Notes: a model not told the origin generated them from the sequence alone. 28,989 bases of DNA from CALOBA01 sp942491465 (GCA_942491465.1 CALOBA010000075.1:1-28989); one strand, 5' to 3'. Shown: positions 1-8,500, numbered from the stretch's first letter. Program-made: numbers and translations.

Positions 1-1758
1 TCTCTCGCGGGTATTGAGGTGATCCAATGCATGCACCAAACCCGCCCGAACTCGGGAAGCGATATCCTTCTGCAGCCTGGATTCACCCTCTCCACTTTTC
101 TTTTTTAACCAGTGACCAGCCGCATCCCAGTTAGTCTTCCAACTGTACTTCCAGTTTGCGGCAACATGGTCGGCTGTCTCGTTGATGACCCGTTTCAGTT
201 CTGCGGAAAGCGGGTCGTAGCCGAAATCCTTGACCAGATGTTTCAGATTGCGCGCCGCCCGAGCCGTCTCGCTACTGCTTCCCTTCTCGACCCGATGTCT
301 GAGGTTGTGGATTTGCTGATGCAACTGGATGAGTTGATCGAGATCTAGCTTGGCCAGCGCGGAGCGCTGCTCCCCGTCCTGTGCGACGGCCTGACTCCAG
401 GCAATACAGCGCTGCCGGGCGGCGTCCCGGCGCAGACGCAGGCCATGCTCGGCCAGGTACCGACGCAGTTCCGACGCCAGGGCCGGCATGCCGGAAAGCC
501 GCAGATTGGCTTGCGGGTCAGGCGCCGGCGCATCGCCAAACCAGAGCGCACGCTGGAGGAGTCGCCGACTTGCCTTCGCGGAGTCCGGTTCCGCCAACGC
601 GACGCTGGCCAGGCGGGCGCATTCCGCCGAGACCGGGAACACCCGCGCCGAGGCAAAGCCACGGGTTTGCAGGTCTTGGGCGATCTGGTCCTGATGGGTG
701 CCGATGCAGCGCTCGACGCCGACGGGGTCCGGGTCTTCCCGCGCGTCCTCGTCGATACACTTGTCGACCATGTTCACGATCCAGAACACCTTGTTGGTGT
801 CGAGGACCTTGTTCACCTCGTGCATCCAGGCCAGGAACTGCAGGTCGCCGTCAGTCGGCCCGCGGTCTGGGAACACATAGGCGACCAGATCGGCAGCCTT
901 GGTGATCTCCTTGGCGCGACGGGTGTGGCGGGCGTGGACGGAGCCGAGCCCTGGGGTGTCCAGGATCTCCAGATCGCCGCTCAGGAAGGGCGCGTCGAGC
1001 GCCAGCCGCACCTCGTCGATGCAGACGGCACGGGTCTCGTCGGCGACGAAGCCCGCCAGTCCATCGAATTGCACCGTCTCGGTGCCCCCGAGTTGGTGAA
1101 TCCGGGCGCTGTCCAGCGCGCTGACCAACCGCAGAAAGGCCCGGCCCATCCGCCAGGCGGGTTTATCCGTCGCCGGCAGATCGGCGCCAAGCTGGTCTGT
1201 CGCGGCCAGGTAGTCGCGCAGCGTCGGCAGGTAGCGGTCGCGCAACCAGGCGGATGCACGGGCGTCGTCATCCAACGCCGGCCGGTCGATGTCCGGCATG
1301 GCAGGGGCATCGACCACGGCGGCGGCGACCTGCTCGGAGGCATTGGCGAGGGTGACCCGGTCCTCGTCCACCTGCTGTTCGATCTCCGCCAGCATCGCGC
1401 GCGCGGACTTGTACTGCACCTCTGCGGTGTTCTGGCCGTCCTGGGAGCGGCGGATGCGCGTGACCGTGGCCGTGGTCGCCTGCACGCCGACCGTAAGGCA
1501 GTCCACGTCCAACAGGCTGTTGATCAGCGTGGATTTGCCGCTGGAGAAGCTGCCCAGCACGGCGAGCTTGAGCCCGTGCTCGGAGAGTTCCCGCAACCAC
1601 TGGATGGTCTGCCGCCAGTCGGCCATCAGATCATCGTTTGGTCGCCCAAGGCGCAGCCGGTGCAGGTGCTCGCCGGTGGCGGTCAGGGCGTCGATCAGGT
1701 CGCCAAGATCGCGGCTGAACTGTTCGAGCGGGGTCGGTTGTTGGATGAAAGTGTCCAT
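1..1758 (-). CDS. Dynamin-like GTPase, C-terminus beyond the window edge
   Basis: Membrane-associated large GTPase of the bacterial dynamin-like family; members bind and remodel lipid bilayers, but the substrate here is unknown. The minus frame is open from ATG at 1758 to base 1, giving 586 residues without a stop. Visible G motifs are a P-loop GSFSSGKST at residues 69-77, a Thr-rich switch I (ATTATVT) near 94-100, G3 DTPG at 267-270 and an N-x-x-D (NMVDK) G4 box at 329-333. The region after the GTPase domain is charged and helical, as expected of a stalk. The start is the first ATG in frame before the GTPase domain; no strong Shine-Dalgarno is visible. Dynamin-like genes often come in pairs, but no partner lies to the right. 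The family call is strong; the function is open. Confidence 0.88.
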   Translation of the reverse strand, partial: MDTFIQQPTPLEQFSRDLGDLIDALTATGEHLHRLRLGRPNDDLMADWRQTIQWLRELSEHGLKLAVLGSFSSGKSTLINSLLDVDCLTVGVQATTATVTRIRRSQDGQNTAEVQYKSARAMLAEIEQQVDEDRVTLANASEQVAAAVVDAPAMPDIDRPALDDDARASAWLRDRYLPTLRDYLAATDQLGADLPATDKPAWRMGRAFLRLVSALDSARIHQLGGTETVQFDGLAGFVADETRAVCIDEVRLALDAPFLSGDLEILDTPGLGSVHARHTRRAKEITKAADLVAYVFPDRGPTDGDLQFLAWMHEVNKVLDTNKVFWIVNMVDKCIDEDAREDPDPVGVERCIGTHQDQIAQDLQTRGFASARVFPVSAECARLASVALAEPDSAKASRRLLQRALWFGDAPAPDPQANLRLSGMPALASELRRYLAEHGLRLRRDAARQRCIAWSQAVAQDGEQRSALAKLDLDQLIQLHQQIHNLRHRVEKGSSSETARAARNLKHLVKDFGYDPLSAELKRVINETADHVAANWKYSWKTNWDAAGHWLKKKSGEGESRLQKDIASRVRAGLVHALDHLNTRER

Positions 1759-2106
1759 GTCCTGATGGAGCCCTGTTGGTTGTTCATGCCCGGCACCCGC
1801 GGGCGACCCCTCGGCGGCGGACTGGCGTCATGATCGATGCCTCGTTGCTCCGCCGTTTGGCGCGGCCGTTACTGGGCGTTTTGTCGAACCGAAGGAACCC
1901 GCGTGACCTGAGCGATGCGGTTGGGTAAACCAGCGTGGATGCGCCGAATCGACGGCCCAATGATAGGGCAGGACATTCGCAGCCGTGCTGATCCAGGTCA
2001 CAGTTCGCAATCTGGGCCGCGTCCCTGCGGAGCAGCAGGCGGCTATGGTCGTTTGCTGTTGACGGCTTGTTGGAAGCGCGCGGCCTGCGGCGGCACTGAC
2101 TCACAG

Positions 2107-2175
2107 ATGCGTATCATCGCGTTCGCGTGCGACCACAACGGCGCGGGCCGATCTTGAAGGCGAGCGGGTCAGGTG
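2107..2175 (+). pseudogene. Possible remnant of a RpiB-type sugar-phosphate isomerase N-terminus
   Basis: ATG at 2107 begins MRIIAFACDHNGA, which resembles the N-terminus of RpiB/LacAB ribose-5-phosphate isomerases, where CDH(N/G)G contributes to the substrate pocket. A one-base frame change then gives ADLEGERV, comparable to the family's ADLK segment. Nothing convincing follows. If real it is a decayed stub. The match is short and could be chance. Confidence 0.22.
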
Positions 2176-2593
2176 CCGATGTGCACGTTGTAGCGCAGGT
2201 GCGCGTTGGCGACGCCCGGTATCGAGCGATCATCCTAGAAAGAGCAGTTGAACGGCCTCGAGGGTGCGTCCCGCGTGGGTCCTGGCGAGGCACTTTGATG
2301 CGGAATGGTCATTGGATTCCAACGCGTTGTCAGAGGCCAGGGGCCGCGCGGGCCGCGCACTCGGGGTCATAGCGGCCTTCACCCAATGGGTGAGCTCCGG
2401 TACTGGTAGTCATTATTGGAAAAACAGATACTTGAGTTTGCCTCAGAGCGGTCAACTGCTCTTTCTAGGTTGAACGCCCAGGGGAGCGCCGGCTTCCAGC
2501 CAGCCCCCCACCGTGCGTCGCCAGAGGGTCTCATCGCGGCCCTTGCGCAGCCACGACGACCTCCCCGAGTCAACACCAGCAGCCGTCTGGGAC

Positions 2594-2622
2594 TTGCAAC
2601 GCGGCAAGAAATCCCCTACTCT
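2594..2622 (+). promoter_or_regulatory. Possible sigma-70 promoter of the tRNA gene
   Basis: TTGCAA at 2594-2599 and TACTCT at 2617-2622 are 17 bases apart and lie about 50 bases before the tRNA. The -35 is fair and the -10 weak, so this is only a candidate. Confidence 0.25.
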
Positions 2623-2673
2623 TCTGCGGCTGGGCAGCTCGCCAATCACTGCTGCTGCCCACCCCTCCCCCAA

Positions 2674-2749
<76 letters not shown>

Positions 2750-2751
2750 AA

Positions 2752-2785
2752 AAAAGGGCCCCACGGTGATCCGTGGGGCTTTTTT
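2752..2785 (+). terminator. Intrinsic terminator after tRNA-Thr
   Basis: A nine-base-pair GC stem GCCCCACGG/CCGTGGGGC (2758-2766/2771-2779) with loop TGAT is followed by a T run (2780-2785). The A run on its left side could also make it work on the minus strand. Confidence 0.88.
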
Positions 2786-2917
2786 ATGCCCGAAGTCGAG
2801 AATCGGTAACCTGGTAGGTAGGCAACCACCGCCTCTTCCAACGCGGCGTTGACTATGGAGCCGCTGGATGCCCCGGCGCCCGATACGGTTGCCAGGCCAA
2901 GTGGCTGAACGCCCGGC

Positions 2918-3517
2918 CTATAGCTGCACCGCTTGCACCCAGAGCCGCATCAGCTCGACGCTGAAGCGGAAGTGACCACCGTTGTCGATCAGCACGTCGT
3001 GCCTGCCCAGGGCATCGCGGGCAGCGCCGAGCTCGGCCTCGGGGAGGTCGCAGGCGCGTGGGAGTTCGGTGGCATCGAGCCCTTCGGGATGCGCTGAAGG
3101 CGCCTGCAGCAGCGCATGCTGGCCAGGCGGCTCGGCACCGGCCTGCTGCCAGATCCACCGAAAATAGACCTCGCCGTCGCGGTACAGGGTGCCGGCGGCC
3201 ACCAGGCCCTCGACGTCGCGCTCGGCGATGGTCGACGGCGGCAACCGCACCTCTTCGCGCGGTCGCCGGTTGAAGTCCTGCACCAGGCCGTCGCCGAGCA
3301 GCTGGCCCGGGAACGGCTGCCCGCCGGTAAGGTGATGGACGCGCGCGATGGCCTCGGGACTGTAGGCGAGGGGGAAGCTGTCGTCCTCGACTTGAAGCAC
3401 GTCCGCGACGTCGTTGGGACTGAGGAAGCTGATATGCACCGGTCGCCAGGCGTAGATGGCCTCGTAGTAGCGCGCGCTGCACTCCTTGAGGTCATGCAGC
3501 CCGACCAACGCAATCAC
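2918..3517 (-). pseudogene. 5'-truncated AAA-type ATPase (lid and C-terminal region only)
   Basis: About 199 residues corresponding to the C-terminal half of a P-loop ATPase of the kind with an ORC/STAND-like ATPase core. Recognisable are the segment after sensor 1 (LVGLHDLKEC), the motif ISFLSPNDVADVLQ, and the characteristic HHLTGGQPF-x-x-QLLGDGLV. The Walker A and B halves that must precede these are absent upstream, where the frame runs into unrelated sequence. The piece begins next to a 17-base perfect palindrome. It is probably a non-functional remnant; an intact short protein starting at the ATG at 3517 would lack nucleotide-binding motifs. The family call comes from motif memory. Confidence 0.6.
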
Positions 3518-3523
3518 CAGAGC

Positions 3524-3540
3524 TTGTCAAGACTTGACAA
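3524..3540. repeat. 17-base perfect palindrome
   Basis: TTGTCAAG-A-CTTGACAA, eight-base arms around a single A, lies seven bases upstream of the first residue of the truncated ATPase. It could be an operator left from the lost 5' part or a recombination junction; the sequence does not decide. Confidence 0.5.
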
Positions 3541-3894
3541 ACCGCGATTTCCAGCCGGCATGACTGGTCGTTGTGCACACGGCCCAGCTTCGGCGACCGG
3601 GCGTTGCTCGGATGCCGGGACTGCGCGTGCACCGATTGAATAACTCTTTTAATAACAGTCAGATACGGCCGTTGTCTCAAAACGAGTCAATCTGATGACG
3701 ACCCAGTATTGACGGGGATTCCAGGCCGCTTTGCCGCCGTTCTCCACAAGGTTATCCACAGGCGCCGTGGACAGCTCGGAGTATTCCTTCCCCGGCTTGG
3801 ACTTGCGCCACCCTGCGCTCAAGCATGGGGGGTCCGCCAGCAGCCGCACCCGGGTGGCCGCCCGCAGCCCCGGGGCCATCGCCTGGCGCTCAAG
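3541..3894. other. Non-coding stretch with one DnaA-box-like sequence
   Basis: No supported gene. TTATCCACA at 3752-3760 matches the DnaA box consensus exactly, but it is single, with no cluster, AT-rich unwinding element or dnaA/dnaN neighbour. It is not evidence of an origin. Confidence 0.5.
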
Positions 3895-3999
3895 TCATGG
3901 CTGCGGCGGCTCCGCCAGCAGCTTGAGCCGCGCGGCCTTGTGGGCCTCGTCGAAGACCACCGCATGGGTGATGCGCGGCTGGGGGCCGCGCTGGAACAT
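3895..3999 (-). pseudogene. Fragment of a HerA/DUF87-like ATPase (Walker B segment)
   Basis: The minus frame reads MFQRGPQPRITH followed by AVVFDEAHKAARLKLL and then a stop. The hydrophobic run plus DEAH, followed by KAARLKLL, matches the Walker B region of HerA/DUF853-like ATPases. An in-frame TAA lies immediately upstream (4003-4005), and the frame above it is not clearly ATPase-like. Only about 35 residues survive, so this is a remnant. It may or may not come from the same gene as the ATPase piece at 2918-3517. Confidence 0.42.
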
Positions 4000-4220
4000 G
4001 CCTTATTGCTGCGTTACTTCAGCCGTATCGCCGGCCGTCCCGATCATCAGCCTTTCGAGACCACCGATGAATTCGTCGCTTGGGCCAAAGTGACCCGGCC
4101 AGACCTGGAGTGGGATCGCCACCCGCAGATGCCGGCGGGGCTGACAAAAAGAAGGGCAAGCGAAAAATAGGGCGCGGACCAAGCAATCCTCTCCACCCCA
4201 TCCAGCAACAGCCCTCCGGA

Positions 4221-4720
4221 TCAGCGGATGATCGCGTCCAGCGTATTGGCCGTCAGAGTACGCTCGGACCAGAGGCGCAGGGTGTCGCTGTCGGCAGCCT
4301 CGATGCGCGGTCGCACGCTGGCAACGGCAGCCTCGCCGAACTTCTTCTCGATCAACCAAAGCAATAGGTCTGCCTCGCCCTGCCGCCGGCCCTTCTCGAT
4401 CCTGGCGCGCTCGACGGTGGTTACATACGGCATCTGTCTGCTCTCCTCAAAGGCGTAAAGGTCTTCGCGGAAGGCCGCTTCGAACGCGGTCGGCAACTGG
4501 ATCATCCGGTCGATGATCCGAAACAGCTCCAGGATGGTCTTGCGATCATAGCCGCGGTCGTACATCAGGCGCATCAGGCGGAACTTCCATGCCTTGCGGG
4601 TCTCGGGGGAGGGAGTGTTTCGGGCTTTTGCATAGCAGCACCCAACGGCCTGGAGCTTGGCCTTGAGCGCCTCGAGGGCGCGGCGCTCGCTCAGGAGCGG
4701 CAAGAACGCGACTATCCCGG
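4221..4720 (-). pseudogene. 5'-truncated Rpn-family (PD-(D/E)XK) nuclease/transposase-like protein
   Basis: The minus frame encodes the C-terminal part of an Rpn/YhgA-like recombination-promoting nuclease. Family signatures are WKFRLMRLMYDRGYDR, ELFRIIDRMIQLP, MPYVTTVERARIEKG and a C-terminal DUF4351-like segment (LLLWLIEKKFGEA). The N-terminal catalytic nuclease domain is missing. The frame can be extended to an ATG at 4763, but its first 16 or so codons read through the terminator of the neighbouring small gene, so that start is not natural. Rpn genes are often found as broken multi-copy pieces, in keeping with the ATPase remnants alongside. Confidence 0.72.
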
Positions 4721-4721
4721 C

Positions 4722-4748
4722 AAAAAAAAACCGCACCCGAGGGTGCGG
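4722..4748 (-). terminator. Intrinsic terminator of the small gene at 4806-5027
   Basis: On the minus strand the stem CCGCACC-CTCG-GGTGCGG is followed by nine T residues. A second, longer inverted repeat (ATCCCACCC at 4762-4770 with GGGTGGGAT at 4788-4796) lies between it and the gene's stop codon. Confidence 0.85.
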
Positions 4749-4805
4749 TCGATCCGCGTTCATCCCACCCGACGCGCCTGGCGGTCGGGGTGGGATAACG
4801 CCGGC

Positions 4806-5027
4806 TCAGCGCTTGGAGCCGACGATCTCGTGGGCGATGTCGACAACCCGGTTGGCCATGTCCCCGTACTCCTGGCGGTAGTTGGCCAGCAGGCCGTCCT
4901 GGGAGGCCCAGTAGTCCTTGCCGGTGACGCCGTTCTCATGCTCGTAGTCGATGAATTGCTTCTGCATCCCAAGCATCTTGTCGATCAGTTCCTGCTTCTC
5001 TTTCTTCAACGCGGCGATATCGCTCAT
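4806..5027 (-). CDS. Small conserved-looking protein of unknown function (73 aa)
   Basis: A 73-residue soluble, charged, helical protein starting MSDIAALKKEKQELIDKM. It has no signal peptide or membrane segment; the first 30 residues are heptad-like and may form a short coiled coil. The start is supported by a strong Shine-Dalgarno (GGGGGAG about eight bases upstream). A candidate promoter sits upstream and a clear terminator downstream, so it is probably a monocistronic, actively expressed gene. I have an impression of similar proteins in purple sulfur bacteria but cannot name a family or function. Confidence 0.75.
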   Translation of the reverse strand: MSDIAALKKEKQELIDKMLGMQKQFIDYEHENGVTGKDYWASQDGLLANYRQEYGDMANRVVDIAHEIVGSKR

Positions 5028-5094
5028 CTCTTGTCTCCCCCTACCGGGTGTCAGTCAAAAAAACGTTCGGCGATCAAGCATATGCCGAACGGCT

Positions 5095-5125
5095 AATATA
5101 CCATGCGGCTTCCGGGCAGGGTCAA
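5095..5125 (-). promoter_or_regulatory. Candidate sigma-70 promoter for the 73-aa gene
   Basis: On the minus strand TTGACC (5120-5125) and TATATT (5095-5100) are separated by 19 bases, about 68 bases upstream of the start codon. The hexamers are good and the spacing long. Confidence 0.4.
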
Positions 5126-5144
5126 GCCCGACGTCGGCGCTTGG

Positions 5145-6122
5145 TCAGCAACCGCAGGTCGGCCCTTGCTCCCCGTGCAGCCGCAGCGTGCCGGTCAGCT
5201 CAGAGACGCTGTCCAGGCCGTGGCGATCCAGGTACGCCAAGATACCCGCATTGATCTTCGGCAGCAGCAGCGGATCGTAGAACAACGCGGTGCCGATGCC
5301 AACGGCGGCGGCGCCGGCGATCAGGAACTCAACGGCGTCGGTGGCGTTGCAGATGCCGCCCTGGCCGATGATGGGGATGCCGTGGTCGCGGCAGACGCGG
5401 TGGACCTGATGCACCTTGAGCAGGGCGACGGGCTTGATGGCCGGGCCGGACAGCCCGCCCTGATTGTTGCCGATGACCGGCATGCGGGTCTCGGCGTCGA
5501 TGGCCATGCCCATCAGGGTGTTGATCACCGAGAAGGCGTCGCTGCCGGCCTCGATGCAGGCGCGCGCATTGGCGGCGATGTCGGTCTGGTTCGGCGACAG
5601 CTTGGTGATCAGCGGCTTGTCGGTGGCCCGGCGGCAGGCAGCGACGACACGCGCGGACATGGCCGGATCATTGCCGAAGGCGACCCCGCCCTCCTTGACG
5701 TTCGGGCAGGAGATGTTGATCTCCACGGCATCGATGGGCGAGTCGTCGAAACGCCGGGTGACCTCCTCGTATTCCTCCACCGTGGAGCCGGAGACGTTGG
5801 CGATGAAGCGGGTCTCGTCGAAATCCAACGTCGGCAGGATGCTGTCGACCACATGGTCGACGCCGGGATTCTGCAGGCCGATGGCATTGAGCATGCCGCC
5901 CGGGGTCTCGTAGACGCGGTGCGGGGCGTTGCCCAGCCGCGACCGGCCCGTGGTCCCCTTCAGGCAGATCGCGCCGGCATCGCGGTTCGAGAAGCCGGCG
6001 ACACGGGTATACTCCTCGCCGAAGCCGACGCAGCCGGACAACAGCACCAATGGTGTTGCCAGCCGCAGCCCGCAGAAATCGATGGCCAAGCGCGGATCGC
6101 GCTGTTGGTCCGGGGTCGGCAT
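5145..6122 (-). CDS. pyrD: Dihydroorotate dehydrogenase, class 1B catalytic subunit
   Basis: Oxidises dihydroorotate to orotate with FMN, the fourth step of UMP synthesis, in the cytosol. The 325-residue TIM-barrel shows the class 1 catalytic cysteine in NISCPNVKEGG (Cys139), FMN-binding segments such as LKGTT and GIPIIGQGGI, and the NTLMGMAID and GGLSGPAIKP blocks typical of class 1B. Class 2 enzymes carry Ser at the catalytic position. The start is ATG 6122 because GGAGG lies nine bases upstream; an ATG ten codons earlier (6152) has no such site. No pyrK electron-transfer partner is present in the window. The protein ends in Cys-Gly-Cys. It diverges from trmL with only 24 bases between starts. 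Confidence 0.93.
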   Translation of the reverse strand: MPTPDQQRDPRLAIDFCGLRLATPLVLLSGCVGFGEEYTRVAGFSNRDAGAICLKGTTGRSRLGNAPHRVYETPGGMLNAIGLQNPGVDHVVDSILPTLDFDETRFIANVSGSTVEEYEEVTRRFDDSPIDAVEINISCPNVKEGGVAFGNDPAMSARVVAACRRATDKPLITKLSPNQTDIAANARACIEAGSDAFSVINTLMGMAIDAETRMPVIGNNQGGLSGPAIKPVALLKVHQVHRVCRDHGIPIIGQGGICNATDAVEFLIAGAAAVGIGTALFYDPLLLPKINAGILAYLDRHGLDSVSELTGTLRLHGEQGPTCGC

Positions 6123-6146
6123 GGATCTATCGCCTCCGCTATTGCC

Positions 6147-6623
6147 GTGCATCTATTCGACTGCCTACTCTACCAGCCCGAGATCCCACCCAACACGGGC
6201 AATATCATGCGCCTGTGTGCGAACACCGGCGTGCGCCTGCACCTGATCGAGCCGCTGGGCTTCCAGTTGGAGGATCGGCAGCTGCGCCGGGCCGGACTGG
6301 ACTACCGGGAATGGGCCGACGTGCGCACCCATGCCTCACTGCATGCCTGCCTGGACGAACTCCAACCGCGCCGGCTGCTGGCGCTGTCGACTCGCGGCGG
6401 GCGCTGCTACGCCGAGCTGAGCTACGCCCCCGGCGATGCCTTCCTGTTCGGCCCGGAGACCCGCGGACTGCCCCAGGCGACGCTTGATGCGCTGCCCGCG
6501 GACCAACGGCTGCATATCCCGATGCAGCCCGACAACCGCAGCCTGAACCTGTCCAACGCGGTCGCCGTCGTCGTCTACGAGGCCTGGCGGCAATGCGGCT
6601 TCCGCGGGGCGCAGGGGGCTTAG
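6147..6623 (+). CDS. trmL: tRNA (cytidine/uridine-34-2'-O)-methyltransferase
   Basis: SPOUT-fold enzyme that methylates the ribose of the wobble base (C34/U34) of tRNA-Leu isoacceptors using S-adenosylmethionine. Diagnostic motifs run in order: LYQPEIPPNTGNIMRLCANT (motif 1), LFGPETRGLP and IPMQPDNRSLNLSNAVAVVV (the SAM-binding knot). At 158 residues the length is usual. The start is taken as GTG 6147, giving VHLFDCLLYQPEIP; the next in-frame start would delete motif 1. No clear Shine-Dalgarno precedes it, so this start is not certain. A hairpin repeat begins four bases after the stop codon and may end the transcript. Confidence 0.92.
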   Translation: MHLFDCLLYQPEIPPNTGNIMRLCANTGVRLHLIEPLGFQLEDRQLRRAGLDYREWADVRTHASLHACLDELQPRRLLALSTRGGRCYAELSYAPGDAFLFGPETRGLPQATLDALPADQRLHIPMQPDNRSLNLSNAVAVVVYEAWRQCGFRGAQGA

Positions 6624-6627
6624 GATC

Positions 6628-6716
6628 GGTTCAGAAACAAGTGGCGCAGACGCCCGCTCGCTGAACCTTTTGATTGGCCGTTCCGTGGTTGCGTCTGCAC
6701 CACTTGTTTCTGAGCC
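6628..6716. repeat. 89-bp hairpin element, copy A
   Basis: Starts four bases after the trmL stop. The 26-base arms begin GGTTCAGAAACAAGTGG and pair with 24 of 26 matches; the middle is about 37 bases. An inverted copy of the same length lies at 12477-12565 with high identity across arms and middle. Homology continues five bases past the right arm (to 6721), matching GTCAA in the other copy. Likely a MITE/REPIN-like non-autonomous element or a dispersed 3' hairpin. Confidence 0.85.
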
Positions 6717-6876
6717 TTGACGTAGGCGATTTCTGTCAACTTTCATACCCCTAACCTTCTAAGTCAGGGGGTTCGTTGCGCAATCTCCAGGTCTTGCGGC
6801 TCTGCGATCAACCGGCGTCGCCGAGGTGGGCTCGACGTTTTTGAAGCGGTGCCCCAACCCGGCCTCCCGCCGATGC

Positions 6877-7911
6877 TCAATCCAGCTCCGCCTTGCCCGC
6901 CCGATCGAGCAGCATCCGCGTCGCGGCATCCGGCGTGCGGCCCTCGTAGAGCACGGCATGCACCTGCTCGGAGATGGGCATCTCCACGCCCTGCTCGGCG
7001 GCAATGGCCAGGACCGTGCGCGCCGTGATGACGCCCTCGACCTCCTGGCCGATGACCTGCATCGCCGCCTCCACCGTCTCACCGCGGGCCAGCGCCAAGC
7101 CGAGCCTGCGGTTGCGCGACTGATCATCGGTGCAGGTCAGCACCAGATCGCCGAGCCCGGCCAGGCCCATGAAGGTTTCGCGCCGGCCGCCGAGACTCAT
7201 CCCCAAGCGGATCAGCTCCGCTAAGCCGCGGGTGATCAGGGCCGCCCGGGTGTTGGCGCCGAAGCCGAGGCCGTCGGCGATCCCGGTGGCGATGGCCAGC
7301 ACGTTCTTGGCCGCACCGCCGACCTGAACGCCGACCAGGTCGTCATGGGTGTAGGCGCGAAACCGCTCACCGTGGACCAGCTCGGCGATGCGCTGGGCAT
7401 AGCCGGCGTCGTTGGCGGCGACGGTCACGGCCGTGGGTAGACCGTGACCGACCTCGGCGGCAAAGCTGGGGCCCGAGAGCACGGCCATCGGTCGCGGCCC
7501 GGCCAGTTCGGCGGTGACCAAATGCAGTAGCCGCCGACTGGCGGGGTCGAAGCCCTTGGTCGCCCAGAACACGCCCATGTCCGGCGGCAACAGGCCGCTG
7601 ATGTCGGCGATCACCCGGGCGAAGAACTGGCTCGGGACGGCGATCAGCACCGCGGTCGCGTCGGCCAGCGCCTCGGCATGGTCCACCACCGCGTGCAGTC
7701 CGTCCGGCAACGCAGTACCGGGCAGGAAGGCGCGGTTCTCCCGATCTCGCTCGATCGCGTCCGCCAGGTCCTTGGCGTGACTCCACAGCCGCACCTGGTG
7801 GCCGTTGCGACAGAGCTGCACCCCAAGCGCCGTGGCCCAGGAGCCGGCACCGAAGATGGCGACGCGCTCAGCCGCGCTCGGCGCAAGGCCGGTATTGACG
7901 GGACTGTTCAA
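6877..7911 (-). CDS. gpsA: NAD(P)H-dependent glycerol-3-phosphate dehydrogenase
   Basis: Reduces dihydroxyacetone phosphate to sn-glycerol-3-phosphate for phospholipid synthesis; cytosolic. The 344-residue protein has an N-terminal Rossmann motif AIFGAGSWATALG (about residues 18-30), the substrate segment LSGPSFAAEV, the catalytic lysine region GGAAKNVLAIA, and NTRAALITRGLAE plus FMGLAGLGDLVLTCT in the C-terminal helical domain. All expected motifs are intact. Its ATG overlaps the secB stop (ATGA), so translation is probably coupled. It is the last gene of the rhodanese-secB-gpsA operon, an order also found in Escherichia coli. Confidence 0.96.
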   Translation of the reverse strand: MNSPVNTGLAPSAAERVAIFGAGSWATALGVQLCRNGHQVRLWSHAKDLADAIERDRENRAFLPGTALPDGLHAVVDHAEALADATAVLIAVPSQFFARVIADISGLLPPDMGVFWATKGFDPASRRLLHLVTAELAGPRPMAVLSGPSFAAEVGHGLPTAVTVAANDAGYAQRIAELVHGERFRAYTHDDLVGVQVGGAAKNVLAIATGIADGLGFGANTRAALITRGLAELIRLGMSLGGRRETFMGLAGLGDLVLTCTDDQSRNRRLGLALARGETVEAAMQVIGQEVEGVITARTVLAIAAEQGVEMPISEQVHAVLYEGRTPDAATRMLLDRAGKAELD

Positions 7912-8402
7912 TGCGTCGTCCGTTCACCCTCGGCCTGGGCCTTCTCGGCCAGCTTCTGGGCATAGATGGCATCGAAATTGACGTGCTGCAGGATCAGGTG
8001 GGGGAACCCGCCCTTGGCGACCAGATCGGTCACCGCCTGACGCGCATAGGGGAACAGGATGCTCGGGCAGTAGATGTAGAACAGCGGACCGAGCTCCTGC
8101 TGATCGAAGCCGGCGATGCTGACGATGCCGGCCTGCTGGATCTCGATGAGGTAGGCGGTCTGCTCGCCGACCTTGGCCGTCACCGTGACCGTCAGCACGA
8201 CCTCATGGGTGTCATCGCCGAGCTGGCTGACCTTGATGTCGAGGTGCAGCGAACTCTCCGGGCGCCATTCCTCGCGGAACAGCTCGGGGGTATTCGGCGA
8301 TTCGAACGACATGTCCTTGATGTAGACGTTGCGCAGGACGAACTGGCGGTCCTGTCCCTCCTGCTCGGGGGCACCTGCGTTCGGGGTCTGGGGCTCACTC
8401 AT
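7908..8402 (-). CDS. secB: Protein-export chaperone SecB
   Basis: Tetrameric cytosolic chaperone that keeps preproteins unfolded and delivers them to SecA. At 164 residues it has the usual length. Family motifs are VYIKDMSFESPNTP near the N-terminus, the beta-sheet segment EVVLTVTVTAK, and the conserved C-terminal core CPSILFPYARQAVTDL and GGFPHLILQHVNFDAIY. An AGGA Shine-Dalgarno lies about ten bases before the ATG. The acidic, Glu/Gln-rich first 20 residues are variable in the family. It overlaps gpsA by four bases and follows the membrane rhodanese gene. Confidence 0.97.
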   Translation of the reverse strand: MSEPQTPNAGAPEQEGQDRQFVLRNVYIKDMSFESPNTPELFREEWRPESSLHLDIKVSQLGDDTHEVVLTVTVTAKVGEQTAYLIEIQQAGIVSIAGFDQQELGPLFYIYCPSILFPYARQAVTDLVAKGGFPHLILQHVNFDAIYAQKLAEKAQAEGERTTH

Positions 8403-8500
8403 CGGCTAGGGTCCTGTGGCTGGCGCGATCGGGCCGCGGCGGGCGTTGCACCACCCGCGACCGGGCCGCGTAAGGGTCTGATTGGCCGAGCGATCTCGGC

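Larger units (their letters stand above)
1759..2673. other. Long stretch without an intact gene
   Basis: No frame here shows a recognisable full protein, and the open frames are short and compositionally random. The only protein-like trace is a 13-residue match to an RpiB N-terminus near 2107. The stretch separates the GTPase gene, transcribed to the left, from the tRNA, so it must hold promoters for both. Confidence 0.6.

Noticed and set aside
3752..3760. Perfect DnaA box (TTATCCACA)
   Set aside because: Single box with no cluster, no unwinding region and no replication genes nearby; not an origin.
3709..4170. 153-codon plus-strand open frame
   Set aside because: Composition is random and the opposite strand carries a recognisable ATPase Walker B remnant.
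5103..6146. Long plus-strand open frame leading into trmL
   Set aside because: It is antisense to pyrD; only the part from GTG 6147 matches TrmL.
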